DNA of 64,000 nucleotides from Hyperoodon ampullatus (lineage: Eukaryota > Chordata > Mammalia > Artiodactyla > Ziphiidae), in assembly GCA_949752795.1 (NCBI GenBank), contig OX457061.1, positions 47,028,338-47,092,337 of the forward strand. The letters run 5' to 3'. This document shows, in pieces, positions 41,749 to 53,040 of this stretch. The translations under genes and the position numbers were made by a program. Positions within the stretch are counted from its first letter, which is position 1. The number at the start of each line of letters is the position of its first letter. The notes under the pieces are model-generated. The model was not told the DNA's origin and did not search any database. It saw nothing but the letters and a program-made list of their open reading frames with translations.

Positions 41749-41880
41749 GCAGATTGCCCCCAGGGAGCTGCAAGCTGGAAATGTATCCTCCCTGAAGGTG
41801 GGATAGTATCAGTTTGCTCATCACCCCTAACACAGAGCCTGGCGCATAGAAGGTGCTCAGTATAAGTTTGCTGACTAATT
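41749..41880 (+). repeat. L2 LINE 3' end
   Basis: 'cctccctgaaggtgggatag', 'acacagagcctggcgcatag', 'aaggtgctcagtataagttt' is the well-known 3' end of L2. Confidence 0.75.
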
Positions 41881-42349
41881 ACTGCCTTCTACTCTGTGCT
41901 CTCCATTGGAGTTCAGTGTTCTCTAGCATAGTAGAACCATTCAGTATTCTCTAGCATAGTAGAGGGGAGATATCTGTATGGCAATGAATGAAGTATAAAG
42001 TGGTCCCTTCTGAAATTCCTGTTTGATATGACTCAAGAATGCCTGAGTTCATCACTGAATGTATTTCTTCCTCATACCAGAGGAAGTGTGAGGTAAATGT
42101 TTTCTGCTCTTCTACAAAAAAATGCTACATTCATGAAAAGGAAAGGCAGTTCTTAGGCTTATCTTGGCCCCCCACAGATATCCAACTGCCATCCCCTTCC
42201 ATGCCTCTCATAGTCTTAATTTTTGTGCTTTCTTACTGCCTAAATGCCTGAATTCCTGAGCTGCCTTCCCAGGGAACCAGGGTCCTCTAGCCATTGGCTT
42301 TACAATTAAGCACCATTCCCCTCAACAAAGCTAATAATAAAAACCAAAT

Positions 42350-42560
42350 GTGATTAAATGTCCCATTGAATCTTTATGAGAACACTTTGTATCTGGTGGC
42401 ATGTTACCATTTCACAGATGAGGAAACTGAGATTCAGAATGATTATGTAATTTGCTTCAGGTCACATAACTTGTAAATGGTGATGCTGGGATTTCAACAA
42501 AGCCTGGTCTTAATTTGAGAACTTGTGCTTGAAACCCTGTGCAAGCAAATATAATTTTAT
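42350..42560 (-). repeat. MIR SINE remnant
   Basis: Reverse MIR: 'accatttcacagatgaggaa', 'actgagattcagaatgatta', 'tcaggtcacataacttgtaa'. Confidence 0.75.
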
Positions 42561-43139
42561 TTAAATGAAATCATTGGATACCGTGAGATTATAACTTATT
42601 AATTCTTTGCAGAAAGGAAGAGGAGCTTAAATGTTCTAGGAGGGAACTTTGGTCTGTTCCCATATGGTCTAGAATTCATTATTCACAAATTTTCAGGGCT
42701 GCTTCTCCTTTATGGTAGTATGGAGATGCCTGCTGCTGCCCTGTGATTTAAGTGCACACAGGTAAAGAAACTCCCCATCCTGGGGATGGAGGTGTTGGAA
42801 ATCAGGAGCAGTAATTTTACTGTTCTGAGGCTGCTCCTACTGACTTATTTAATACTTTTTTCCAGAAAATGATTTGGTAATGAGTCTTTCACTGCTGAAC
42901 AACTACTTGATACTTATGTTGTACATGCTTGTATTGTAAATGCTCATGAAGTCCAGAAGGGATTCTTTCATTCAGGCACTGTGGCGTGTAGAGAGGTAAT
43001 CTCTATCCTCTTCCCGGTGGCCTCCCAAAAGAATATAAAATCTGAGAAGAAATGGAAATCACAGCTTTAAAGACTTAAGTGGTGGCAGCTCAGAGAGGCA
43101 ATTTCCCGGTACAACATCGCCACCTGCCTGATGCAGGCA
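42561..43139 (+). other. Upstream flank, nothing recognised
   Basis: No gene and no repeat that I can name in this stretch. Confidence 0.35.
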
Positions 43140-44880
43140 CTAAGTACACCCCTTTTAAAAAGGGGGGTGGCTATTAATGTGTTGCCAAGCTGAACGCCTG
43201 ATCCATGCATAGAGGGCTTAGGACTCTGCAGCCTGCTGTCCCCATTTTTGGGTGGGTCAATTCAGACTTGACAACTAATAAGGAAAAGGTCCAGTCTACT
43301 TACTTGTCAAATGGAGATTGTATATTTAAGGACACAGTGACCTGGCCCCAACAGCATCTCAGTGTATATGAAAAAGGGGCAGCTATTGTTTTGGAGAAAC
43401 TTTCTTCTCCATTACGTATACAACCTGAAATAAATCCATTGGTTTAAAGGGGCCCTTGATTCACAGAGGTTCTCCTTAAAGCCTAACCCTTGTTCATTGA
43501 TGGTTTGGCTAAGTTGGATCCTGTCAGTGTCCACTGGGCTGCTTCAGCTGTTCAAGTGCTGCTCAATATATGCCATCTTGAAAACTGGTGTGGTTGTCCA
43601 CATAGTGGGCAGAACTCAAGGCCATTCTCATAACTCTGGCCAATACTCCTTTTGATGAAATATTTTTTTTTTATTGATTGGGATATTGCCAATGAGTTAG
43701 CTGCCTGGTCTGCTATCTGGTCTGCCAATTGGAATACTATAGACTCATAGATTAAACAACCCTGGCACCTCTGATGGGAACACTTTAGACCCAAAATGTG
43801 TAAGAGTGGGGGCAATTAATAATCTCTTTGTCCCCTAGATCCACCACTGCCACTTGAGTCAAATAGCAGCTGCAGCTGACATTCTGTGGACATGGCTGAT
43901 TCTTAATTCTTCTGCTGTGCCCGATGCCATCAATAGCAGCTCTCAACATGGACCCCCTTTAAGCAGGTACAAACACACGGGCTGACAAAACCTTGTTTCA
44001 TTCTGACTGTTATAAATTCACATGCTTTTCTGATGCTTGAGAGGTTTTAGGTTATGCCAGCTACAACCACTCAGTGACACTGCTCGTGTGACTTAACCAA
44101 TGTTAAGCCTGATCCAAATCAAGTTTAACGAAAAACCTGATCAGAATTACCTGTGCCTGTTTGGGTTTGCATATGACTGGAAATGGGCCATAGAATATCT
44201 CTCCATTGGGGATGGATTTTTTTTTGTTTTGTTTTGGGTTTTTTTTTTTTTTTTTTTGGCTTATCTGTTGCCTTCTGTAATTATTGGCAATGACACCAAA
44301 GATCAGCAGGTCCGTGTAAACTCTGTTTCATGGCTTGTAATGGATAATGGACTGGCCTTACACTAGACTACATCCTGACTGTCTGAAATAATATCCTCTG
44401 GTCTCCCCGGGACAGTTTTCTGACTCCAGGACCCCCACAGGCATATTTGAGGTCAATACTGCAGGCTAACTTTGTCTGGCTCGTTTGGAGTCCTATTGAT
44501 AGTAACCTTAATCAAATGCTGTATGAGGCCATTTGAACAGATTTAGTTCTAGCCTCTGTTGGTTAAATTAATCAGAGTGGTCAACAGAGTGGCATGTGTT
44601 TGTGAATTTTGCAAGAAGCCAAGACGTGGAGGGACAACAGGTAGATTGATGGGGAAGGCAAACTTTCATGGGCCCTGAGCAGCCCTGCACATTTTTGCTG
44701 GGTATGACAAGTATGCAAGGTCCTGACTACTTTTTACCCAGGCCGTTCCTTAGGGTGGTGATTACAGAGAGCAGCTTTGAGCACTGAAATTATATAAAGT
44801 CAGGCATTTGCTTCAAAATTACTAGGTGGGGGGAAGAATTGAATGAGGGTATGGATGAAACAATATTGTCTAAGAATTTA
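43140..44880 (+). pseudogene. Decayed endogenous retrovirus pol-like region
   Basis: In changing plus-strand frames there are short tracts resembling retroviral pol. A 'WAELKAILITLANTPFDE' tract lies near 43605, followed in another frame by 'DWDIANELAAWSAIW' near 43676-43720, which fits an RNase H region. Looser integrase-like text lies near 44600-44760. Many stops and shifts, and a 20-base T-run at 44238, break it. No intact gene is present. The class (ERV1 or ERVL) cannot be fixed from what I see. Confidence 0.5.
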
Positions 44881-45180
44881 TGATTGTTGAGTCTGGGTCA
44901 TGGGTACATGTGGGTTCAAAGTGCAGACTTTGTTATCACCATAAAAGCAGTGAATTCCCAAACTCAGTGCTCCTCTTCTGCAGCACAAACCCATTGTATG
45001 TATTACATCCTTCTGGACCCTCCACATCTCTCCCATGGGACCCGAGGCAAGGACCTGATGCTCATGCTGCTCGCTGTGCCTTGAGTAATAACATTTTCCT
45101 TTGACTTAGGAGTCTCCTGTCTCCTGCCAATATTCATAAAACAGTAACAGGCTCTTATTAGCTTGTAAGTAGGGTAAAAT
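44881..45180 (+). repeat. Possible LTR end next to the pol remnant
   Basis: 'taacattttcctttgactta' and 'ggagtctcctgtctcctgcc' have the look of the end of a retroviral LTR. Its position just after the pol-like stretch fits. Family unknown. Confidence 0.3.
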
Positions 45181-45960
45181 CCCAAACCCTGATAGGTATC
45201 TGTGTTTTTTGGGAGGGTGAAGGATGCTCTGGTGTTTGCTTGAAATCACCAGGCACAAATTTAGTTGTGTAATTTTGTTTTTACAGTGAGGGGAAAAAAT
45301 TCAGTTTATTAAACTTGTCTTGCAACTGTGCCAAATTCTGCAAAGCTGGAAATTTAGAACTTTTTAATTTCATCACTTTTTCAGCTTTATTTAAAAGATT
45401 TAAAATAATGAAAAATCTCAGCCATTTACAAAAGTAGAGATATTAGTATTATGAGCATCCATATAGACATCACTCAGTTCAACAATTTTCAGCTCATAGC
45501 CAGTCTTCTTCTATATCTGCTTCCCATCCTTGATAATTTTGAAGCATGTTTATAAAATCATATAATTTCATTTGTAATATATTTTATTTTAAAATCATTA
45601 ACTGGAATTTGCTTTGTTTTAAAGTATCTCTGTTCTTTGAATTTCTCAAGAGCTATTTTGTGAACATAGGGTATATTGCTCCACTAATAATAATTATAAG
45701 AAAAGCATCACAATTCTCCTTCTCCCTGACACCTGAAATATTTTGGAGGTAACCAAAGCTGTACATAGTGGTAAATGTATCGCTTAAGCTTTTTAGTTAT
45801 TTTAATAAATCTACATAAATACACATGAATTTGACATTATTGTATCACCAAAAGTTGACTCTAGAAGAAATGAAAAACTTGGTAGTACAATAATCACTCA
45901 AGTAATAGGAAAAGTTATCAAAGAGATACATTCAAAAATGTTCTTAAGTGAGATGATTTT
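45181..45960 (+). other. AT-rich flank, possible old LINE sequence
   Basis: About 45400-45760 may be an ancient LINE 3' end ('caacaattttcagctcatag'). Otherwise unassigned. No gene. Confidence 0.3.
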
Positions 45961-45970
45961 GCCTTTTAAT

Positions 45971-45979
<9 letters not shown>

Positions 45980-46002
<23 letters not shown>

Positions 46003-46166
46003 GCGGTACGCCGGCCTCTCACTGCTGCGGCCTCTCCTGTTGCGGAGCACAGGCTCCGGACGCGCAGCCGCTCCGCGGCATGTGGGATCCTCCCGGACCG
46101 GGGCATGAACCTGTGTCGCCTGCATTGGCAGGCGGACTTCCAACCACTGCGCCACCAGGGAAGCCC
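45980..46166 (-). mobile_element. CHR-2-type SINE with a 28-bp deletion
   Basis: Reverse: poly(T), 'gcggtacgccggcctctcac', 5' end 'ccaccagggaagccc'. The segment normally between 'gacgcgcag' and 'ccgctccgcggc' is gone; three-base cag repeats bound it. The target duplication tggacttttt is at 45970 and 46167. Confidence 0.92.
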
Positions 46167-46169
46167 TGG

Positions 46170-47628
46170 ACTTTTTATTATGGAAAATATAAACGTATAA
46201 AAAAAGCATAAAAAACTTTATAATGAACCCCCATGTACCTGTAAACAAAAAGAACAAAGAGTGTCACCCTGATACAAACGGTCAAATGGAAACCCACTGC
46301 AGTCTCCCACGCCTTAGCACACCCAGTCTTAGTATGCCTAGTCTTAGCACGCTTGAGGGGAATTCAGGATGGAGAAAGATGGGAAAATGGCATTCTGTGT
46401 TTTGGGTATGGGGCCACTAGATAGTTAAGATGCATATCTAAGGGAGAATTTCAACGACCCCAGATTCTTGCATCTTCCCATTCATAGAAAAACACTAAAG
46501 TCATTAGCTTGAGATATCTTTTTTTGTAATTAGCAGTAACCTTTCGCCAAGATGTATGCTTGACTACGTGTATTTTCCAGCCAAAAAATTCATATATAAA
46601 CTAGCTCCTCCCCTACCTCTTCAGAGCAGTTCCTCAGAGCTACCTGAGAGGCTGTCTTCTGGGCTATTGTCCTCAGTAAGGTCTCCAAATAAAACTGAAA
46701 CTTACTACTTTTACATCATATGTTTTTTTTCAGTCAACATACCCATGACCCAGACTCTATAATTATAAATTCTTGGACAATTTTGTTTCTTCTATATCCT
46801 CACTCAATTCTTCCTCATACCTGACAGGTTTGTTTTTTTTTTTTGATTTTGATTTTATTTTTTATTTTTGGCTGTGTTGGGTCTTTGCTGCTCCACACAG
46901 GCTTTCTCTAGTTGCAGCGAGAGGGGCTACTCTTTGTTCCTGTGCGCAGGCTTCTCATTGCGGTGGCTTCTCATTGCGAAACATGGTCTCTAGGCACGCG
47001 GGCTTCAGTAGTTGTGGTGCGTGGGCTCAGTAGTTGTGGCTCGTGGGCTCTAGAGCACAGGCTCAGTAGTTGTGATGCATGGGCCTAGTTGCACCGCGAC
47101 ATGTGGGATCTTCCTGGACCAGGGCTCGAATCCGTGTCCCCTGCATTGGCAGGCAGATTCTTAACCACTGCGCCACCAGGCAAGCCCAACCTGACAGTTT
47201 TGAAGTAAATACCTGTCTTTATACAATTTCATGTATTATATATTTTGTTTTAAAAATGTAACTATAGTATCATCACATAACAAAGTTAAAAATAATTCCA
47301 AAAATCATAAAATATCCCATGTTCAAATTTCCCTGTCTTATAAAGTTTTTGAAACTATTTGTTTGTTTAAATCAGGCCCATTATCTTTTCTCTGTTAATT
47401 TACAGATTTACACTCTATTTTTTTCTTGTAGTCTATTTGTTGAAGAAATAATTGTGTTCTACCACCTGGATTTTGCTAATTGCATCTCCACGATGTCATT
47501 AATATGTTCTTCTGTCCCCTGCAAATAGATACATGTATCTTGAAGCTTGATTAGATTATGGTTCCCATGTTTTGCACAAGAATACTTCAAAGATGATATT
47601 GTGTACTTTTATCAGGAGGTATATAATA
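46170..47628 (+). repeat. Old L1ME-type fragments, interrupted
   Basis: 'ataatgaacccccatgtacc' (46220) and, after the CHR-1 SINE, 'tcccatgttcaaatttccct' and 'gcaaatagatacatgtatct' are in the usual order of ancient L1 3' ends. 46300-46765 is unassigned. Confidence 0.45.
46828..47188 (-). mobile_element. CHR-1-type SINE (long form)
   Basis: Reverse: T-rich tail, 'ttggctgtgttgggtctttg', 'cagtagttgtgg' units, 'agggctcgaatccgtgtccc', 5' end 'accaggcaagccc'. Duplication acctgacag at 46819 and 47189. Confidence 0.9.
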
Positions 47629-48096
47629 CAGTAAGTCCAGTACATACGAACCTTCAAGTTGTGAAATTTCAAGTTGCAAAATTTCAAAGATGCATTCCAT
47701 CAAAGTCAGGCGTGAGTGAAACTGCAGCTTGCCCTCCGTCTCCTTTTGCTGATGATCCTTCAGCTCTACCATCTCCCACCTCCTCTCCCTCTTCCAGTCA
47801 GTAGCTCTTCTTGCCTGTTGACTTGATGCCAGCCCCTGTATGCCAGCTGTCGTACTGTACTACTGTACTTTTCAAGGTACTGTACCATAAGATTAAAAAT
47901 GTTTTCTTTATTTTTTGTGTTTGGTTGTTTTTTATGTATTATTTGTGTGAAAAGTATTATAAACCTATTACAGTACAGTACTATATAGCCGATTGTGTTA
48001 GTTGGGTACCTATGCTAACTTTGTTGGACTTAGGAACAAATTGGACTTACGAACTTGCTCTCGGAACAGAAGTTGTTCGTATGTAGGGGACTTACT
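47629..48096. mobile_element. Complete 468-bp Tc1/mariner-class MITE
   Basis: Terminal inverted repeats cagtaagtcc (47629) and ggacttactg (ending 48096) continue imperfectly as 'acatacgaa' and 'ttcgtatgt'. The element is flanked by TA on both sides (47627-47628 and 48097-48098), the target duplication of this superfamily. It is internally AT-rich with no transposase frame; the 85- and 91-codon frames are chance. Confidence 0.8.
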
Positions 48097-48261
48097 GTAT
48101 CTGACTGTCTCTCTTTTTTAGTGAATGTGAGCAGGCATTGATGATCAATGTTTAGACTCATTAATCATTAGGGGTTGCAAATGAAGATATTCTAATAGAA
48201 TCTCTTCAAGTTGACTCCTGAGTCCTTTTGACAGAACCCAGTCATCCTTGATACTGTTCTT

Positions 48262-48630
48262 TTTTTTTTTAAACATATTATTTAAAAATTTTTTTAAATT
48301 TATTTTTGGCTGTGTTGGGTCTTTGTTGCTATGCGTGGGCTTTCTCTAGTTGCAGCGAGTGGGGCCTACTCTTTGTTGCGGTGCGCAGGCTTCTCATTGT
48401 GGTGGCTCCTCTTGTTGCGGAGCATGGGCTCTAGGCACGCGGGCTTCAGTAGTTGTGGCACATGAGCTCAGTAGTTGCAGCACGTGGGCCGTAGAGCGCT
48501 CAGGCTTCAGTAGTTGTGGCGCGCGAGCTCAGTAGCTCCACAGTGTGTGGAATCTTTCCTGACCAGGGATCGAACCCGTGCCCCCTGCATTGGCAGGTGG
48601 ATTCTTAACCACTGCACCACCAGGGAAGTC
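48262..48630 (-). mobile_element. CHR-1-type SINE (long form)
   Basis: Reverse: 'ttggctgtgttgggtctttg', 'cagtagttgtgg' units, 'gggatcgaacccgtgccccc', 5' end 'accagggaagtc'. Perfect 16-bp duplication ccttgatactgttctt at 48246-48261 and 48631-48646. Confidence 0.93.
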
Positions 48631-48999
48631 CCTTGATACTGTTCTTGCTTTCTGGTATAACAAGAGCTTCCTTACTTGCTTTGTGCATTTTCTGCTCCTG
48701 ACCTAGAATCTGCCATTTCTCAAAGGAGCCCTGGTTCCTCTTAGTGGGAAATGGTATTTAGAGTCATAACCTGGGCACTAGGGGTACTCATTGCTGTTGG
48801 ATTGGTCTTTGTAGAAACACTGCCTTTTCAGTGGATATAGTTTTTGTTTATTTGTTTATATAATACATCATTTAAAAAATTAAATATTATTTATGATTAT
48901 TTAAATGATTTTTATGGTTGCAAAGTTGTGATATTGTGATTTGTAGTAAGAAATATATGTTTGGTCTTTGTCCCTGATCCTGGCACAGAGCTCCTAAAA

Positions 49000-49700
49000 C
49001 CCTTGAGATTTCCTGAGTGATAAGAGCATAAATGTGTCTTTTGTTATGTTAATGATGTTGCTTTCAGAAAGCACCTAAGGATGGGACCTGTTTGCCAGAG
49101 GAGCTAACCTGTGATTAGGGCTGGAACTTTTAGTTCAACCCCCTGGCCTCTAGGGAGGGGAGAGGGGCTGGAGGTTGAATCAGTCATAGCCAATGATTTA
49201 ATCAACCCAGTGTATGTAATGAAGGCTCCATAAACCCCAAAAGGACAGGGTTTGGAGGTTCTAGACTGGTGGAGATTTGGGAAGACTGGTGTGCCTGGAG
49301 AGGGCATAGAAGCTCCATGCCCTTTCCCCATACTTTGCCCTGTGTGTCTATTCCATCTGGCTGTTCCTGAGTTATATCCTTTTATAATAAATTGATGGAT
49401 CTTGTAAGTAAAATGTTCCTCTGAGTTCTGTGAGTCATTCTAGCAAGTTAATTGAATTTGAAGGTCATTGGAGCCTCCAATCTACTGTTGGTTGGTCAGA
49501 AGCACAGGTGATAACCTGGGCTTGTGATTGGTGTCTAAAGTTGGGGCTGTCAGGGGGACAGTCTTATAGGATGGAGCCCTTAACCTGTGGGATCTGATGC
49601 CATCTCCAGGTACTGTCAGTGTTTAGTTGATTTGTAGGACACCTAGCTGGTGTTGAAGAATTTCTTGTTGGTGTGGGGACCCCCACTCCACATACACACC
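49000..49700 (+). repeat. LTR-like remnant
   Basis: 'ccataaaccccaaaaggaca', 'tgttcctgagttatatcctt', 'tataataaattgatggatct', 'ccttaacctgtgggatctga' and 'gttggtgtggggacccccac' are in the order of a common mammalian LTR, with the polyadenylation signal inside. I do not assign the family name. Confidence 0.45.
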
Positions 49701-49859
49701 TACGTGGTGGAATTGTTCACCAGAACCTGTTAAAGTCAAATCTGTAAAACAAGGTAAATGTAGAGAAGTCTAGCTTCTGTCCCAATCTTCTTCAACCTAT
49801 TCTTTCCTACCTCCAATGGGTATCTTGTTTTTTTGGTTTATCCTTCAACTTAATTTAAT

Positions 49860-50211
49860 AAAAGTAAATATGTGACTGTGTTCTTATTCTTTCCTTTCTT
49901 AGACAAACAGCAGCATCCTGCACACATTTTCTCCCTCTTGCCTTTTTTTTTTTTTTTTGCCTAACCACGTATCATGGAGATCACTCCATGGCTGTATATA
50001 GTGCCTTTTCCCATTTCTTTTTATGACTTTATAATATCCTATTATGTGCATGTACCATTGGTAGACATTTTTGTCTCCAATCTTTGCTATTATGAGTAGC
50101 GTTTCAAAGAAAGACCATATATCTTTCTGCATAGAGTACTAGCAGTGGTATTGATGGGTCACAGTGTAAATCCATGTCATTTTTGCTAGATATTGCCCAC
50201 TTCTTTTCTGT
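49860..50211 (-). repeat. Old L1ME-type fragment, reverse
   Basis: 'tggagatcactccatggctg', 'tctttttatgactttataat', 'tgggtcacagtgtaaatcca' read as reverse ancient L1 3' sequence, broken by a T-run at 49945-49960. Confidence 0.5.
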
Positions 50212-50596
50212 ATTAGTTAGGTTCTACAATAGACTGAATGTTTGTGTCCTTCCAAAATTTTTATGTTGAAATCCTGACTCCCCTAATGTGATGGTATTTG
50301 AAAGTGGACCCTTTGGGAAATGATTAGATCATGAGGGTGGAGCCCTCATGAATGGGGTTAGTGCCCTTAGAAAAAGAGTCTAGAGAGCTAGCTAGGTCTC
50401 TTTCTGCCATGTGAACATACAATGTTAGCAGTTGTAACTTCTTCTGCAACCCAGAAGAGGACTCTCACCAGGACCCAACCAGGCCAGCACCTTCATCTTG
50501 GACTTTACCTTTCAGAACCATGAGAAATAAATGTTTGCTGTTTTAGCCACCCAGTCTATGGTAACTTGTAATAGCAGCCCAAACTGACTAAGACAA
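50212..50596 (+). mobile_element. MLT1-type LTR (MaLR) remnant
   Basis: 'atgtgatggtatttgaaagt', 'gagggtggagccctcatgaa', 'gtctctttctgccatgtgaa', 'aaccatgagaaataaatgtt', and 'tagccacccagtctatggta' ending in 'ctgactaagaca' are the usual course of an MLT1-type solo LTR. Confidence 0.75.
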
Positions 50597-52340
50597 GGTC
50601 ACATTTGGAAACAGAGACCACACCAGTTATGTGAACCAAAAGAATTTAATATAAAGGCTTGTTCATTAGGCATAATGTTATTAATAGCTGAAGGTAAAAG
50701 GAGAGCTTTAAGGCATCAAAAGGCAGCAACTGTAAGCAGCTACTCCCAACCCTCAGCTGAGGAAACTTAGAGGAGAGGTCCTATGGAGCTGTAACTCGGA
50801 ACTCCGAGGAGATGGTACTGCTGGACTGGTGGGAGGTTCTGAGTCTGATACGGGGAGCCTTATGGGACTGGGACCCAGACCTTGCAGGAGGAGAGGGCCA
50901 GCTGATTCTGATGTCTCTGTGGGAGACAGGGGTTTGCAAGTATGGGGAAAACTGAAAACTGAATTTGGCTGCTGCTATGCAAAGGTACCTGCTGCTGCAG
51001 AGTGAAGGCACTGCAGGGCCGGCTCCTGGGAATGGCAAACAAACAGGAAGCCCCCAGGAAGCAGACAGGAAGAAGCAAGTCCCTTCGTCTTCCTGTAGCC
51101 TCTCAGGCTCCCACTGTCACATCCTAACTTAGAGCCACCTGACCAAGCAGAAAGGTGGTTGGAGAGTCCTGGCCCCAGGATCAAAAAGCAGAGTACAAAA
51201 GGTTAGATTTGGAGCTGAGAGGCAGCAATTTCATAATCTCCACAGGTGTGGTAGAACTGTTAAGCATTTCAATTACCCAGTGCCTTTTCACCACAGCCTT
51301 AGCAAAGGAATATTTCGTCAGACTTGCAGATTTTTGCCGTCAGATGGTTCTTTTAAACAACACGTAATTATCTGCCCTATAAACTGTTCTGAAGTAGAGA
51401 AAAAGATGGAAGATATAATAGTTCTTACTGCTTTTATGTTTATCATGTATAATGGCTTTAACAATGCTTGTAAAACACTACACAACTATACAGAAACACA
51501 GCTGACACAGACTAATGGACAACTCTATGACCAAGGATAAAATGATTGTGCAAGATGGCCTAAACCATCTGTTGGCAAAAGCGAACAGTGGAATCTTCTG
51601 TATTTCTATCCCTTGGAAATTTTAGTTTATCCTGCTCAGATTTAAGCCTAGAACAGCTTTTGTTAAAAATTAAGGCTTTTCGTTAAAAACCGTTTTTACT
51701 CCTTGCTTATTTTAAGATTACCTACATTAAAGGGACCATTTAGAAAATACCCCCGTAGTTTGTTTTCATTTCATGTATATTTTGACATTCATACATATTT
51801 TTATGAAGGCCAATTTCTCATCTACAATTTTTATACTTGTACTGATAAAATAATTGTTTCTTGACTTCTCCCTAGCTAGGCATCCCAGTCTTTTAAGTAT
51901 ATTGAGCATCAAAATAGGCCTCCTGCTGGGGAAAATCACTCAGAGATACATCCTCTTACATTCTAGACACATTCTTCATTAAGTTTTGAAATCTTTGATT
52001 GAAATCTGTAAAGGTTAAGTCATCATATAAATAGCAGCGCTATTAACAATCACAAAATTAATGAGAATAATAATGAGCTCAAGCATGTAAAATGCCAGAG
52101 TTAGCATAAACATTGTAATGCCTCTGTGTGTGACATTTTTGTTTTGCCATAGGGAAAAGTTCTGAGAGCTTGTTCCCTAAGTGGTGCCAATACGTTATTA
52201 CTGCAAATAAACTGCTCATTATCTAAGTTGTTTTTGCAACTTTTGGAGAAAGCAAAATGAGGTATTCATGAAGGAGACATTTATGGCTGTGCAGTGAAAT
52301 AAAAAAGTGGTTTTAAATAGAGGTGAAATTAAGAACAGTT
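50597..52340 (+). other. Upstream flank, nothing recognised
   Basis: No gene. 50640-51130 is richer in G+C and may be an unidentified repeat. Frames at 50781-51540 on both strands show no domain signature. The remainder is AT-rich unassigned sequence. Confidence 0.3.
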
Positions 52341-52421
52341 CTGTACATCACTTTCATTATCATTGTAAAAGTAAAACACGTACGCTGCAGAAAACTTTGA
52401 AAATATACCCACGTGCACATG

Positions 52422-52456
52422 CACACACACACACACACACACACATACACACACAC
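52422..52456. repeat. (CA)n microsatellite, interrupted
   Basis: CA-dinucleotide run of about 35 bases with one TA interruption. Confidence 0.9.
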
Positions 52457-52694
52457 TCCATTAAAAACTGCCTATAATCCTACCACCCATGAATGACTTA
52501 TCACTGGCAGTATGTTTAGTTCTACTGGTCTCTGTCTTATCTCGATAGTGGGGAACACACAACAGGTAGTTTTGTATGTTGCATTTTTGTCAAAACATAA
52601 CATCAAAAACTTTTCTCAGGCCATTGAAAGTTAATTGAAACCATGATTTTTGTATTGCTGCATAATATTACATCACACAAATAGATTGTATTTC

Positions 52695-52777
52695 ATTGGG
52701 TTGGCCAAAAAGTTAGTTCATGTTTTTCCATTAAGATGTTACAGCAAACCCCGGATGAACTTTTTGGCCAACCCAAT
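52695..52777. mobile_element. Mariner-type palindromic MITE (83-bp hairpin)
   Basis: Left arm attgggttggccaaaaagtt, right arm aactttttggccaacccaat: the outer 20 bases pair perfectly, and pairing continues with mismatches to a short loop near 52738. TA follows the right end and CA (a decayed TA) precedes the left. Known: in ruminants a mariner-derived hairpin with these ends carries the miR-2284/2285 microRNA family; the present copy is a diverged relative. Expression is not shown here. Confidence 0.85.
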
Positions 52778-52914
52778 ATTTAACCATTGACCATTCTACA
52801 TTTTTAGCTATGTAAAAATTTCCTTATTTTTCCATTATAAAGATGAACATTTTTATGTGTAAAATTCTGACCACATTGATAATTATTTCCTTTGCACAAA
52901 TTCCTAGAAGAAGA

Positions 52915-53040
52915 GGGTCTTCCCTGGCGGTCCACTGGTTAAGACACCGTGCTTTCTACTTCAGGGAGCACAGGTTCGATTCCTTGTCAGGGAACTAAGA
53001 TCCTGCATGTCGCACAGCATGGCCAAAAAATAGGAAAAAA
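52915..53040 (+). mobile_element. Short tRNA-derived SINE (about 125 bp)
   Basis: 'gtcttccctggcggtccact', B-box region 'aggttcgattcc', 'cgcacagcatggccaaaaaa'. The 16-bp duplication aattcctagaagaaga at 52899-52914 and 53041-53056 is perfect. Confidence 0.92.

Noticed and set aside
47547..48086. Two frames (85 and 91 codons) as small genes
   Set aside because: They lie in a DNA transposon with no coding conservation.
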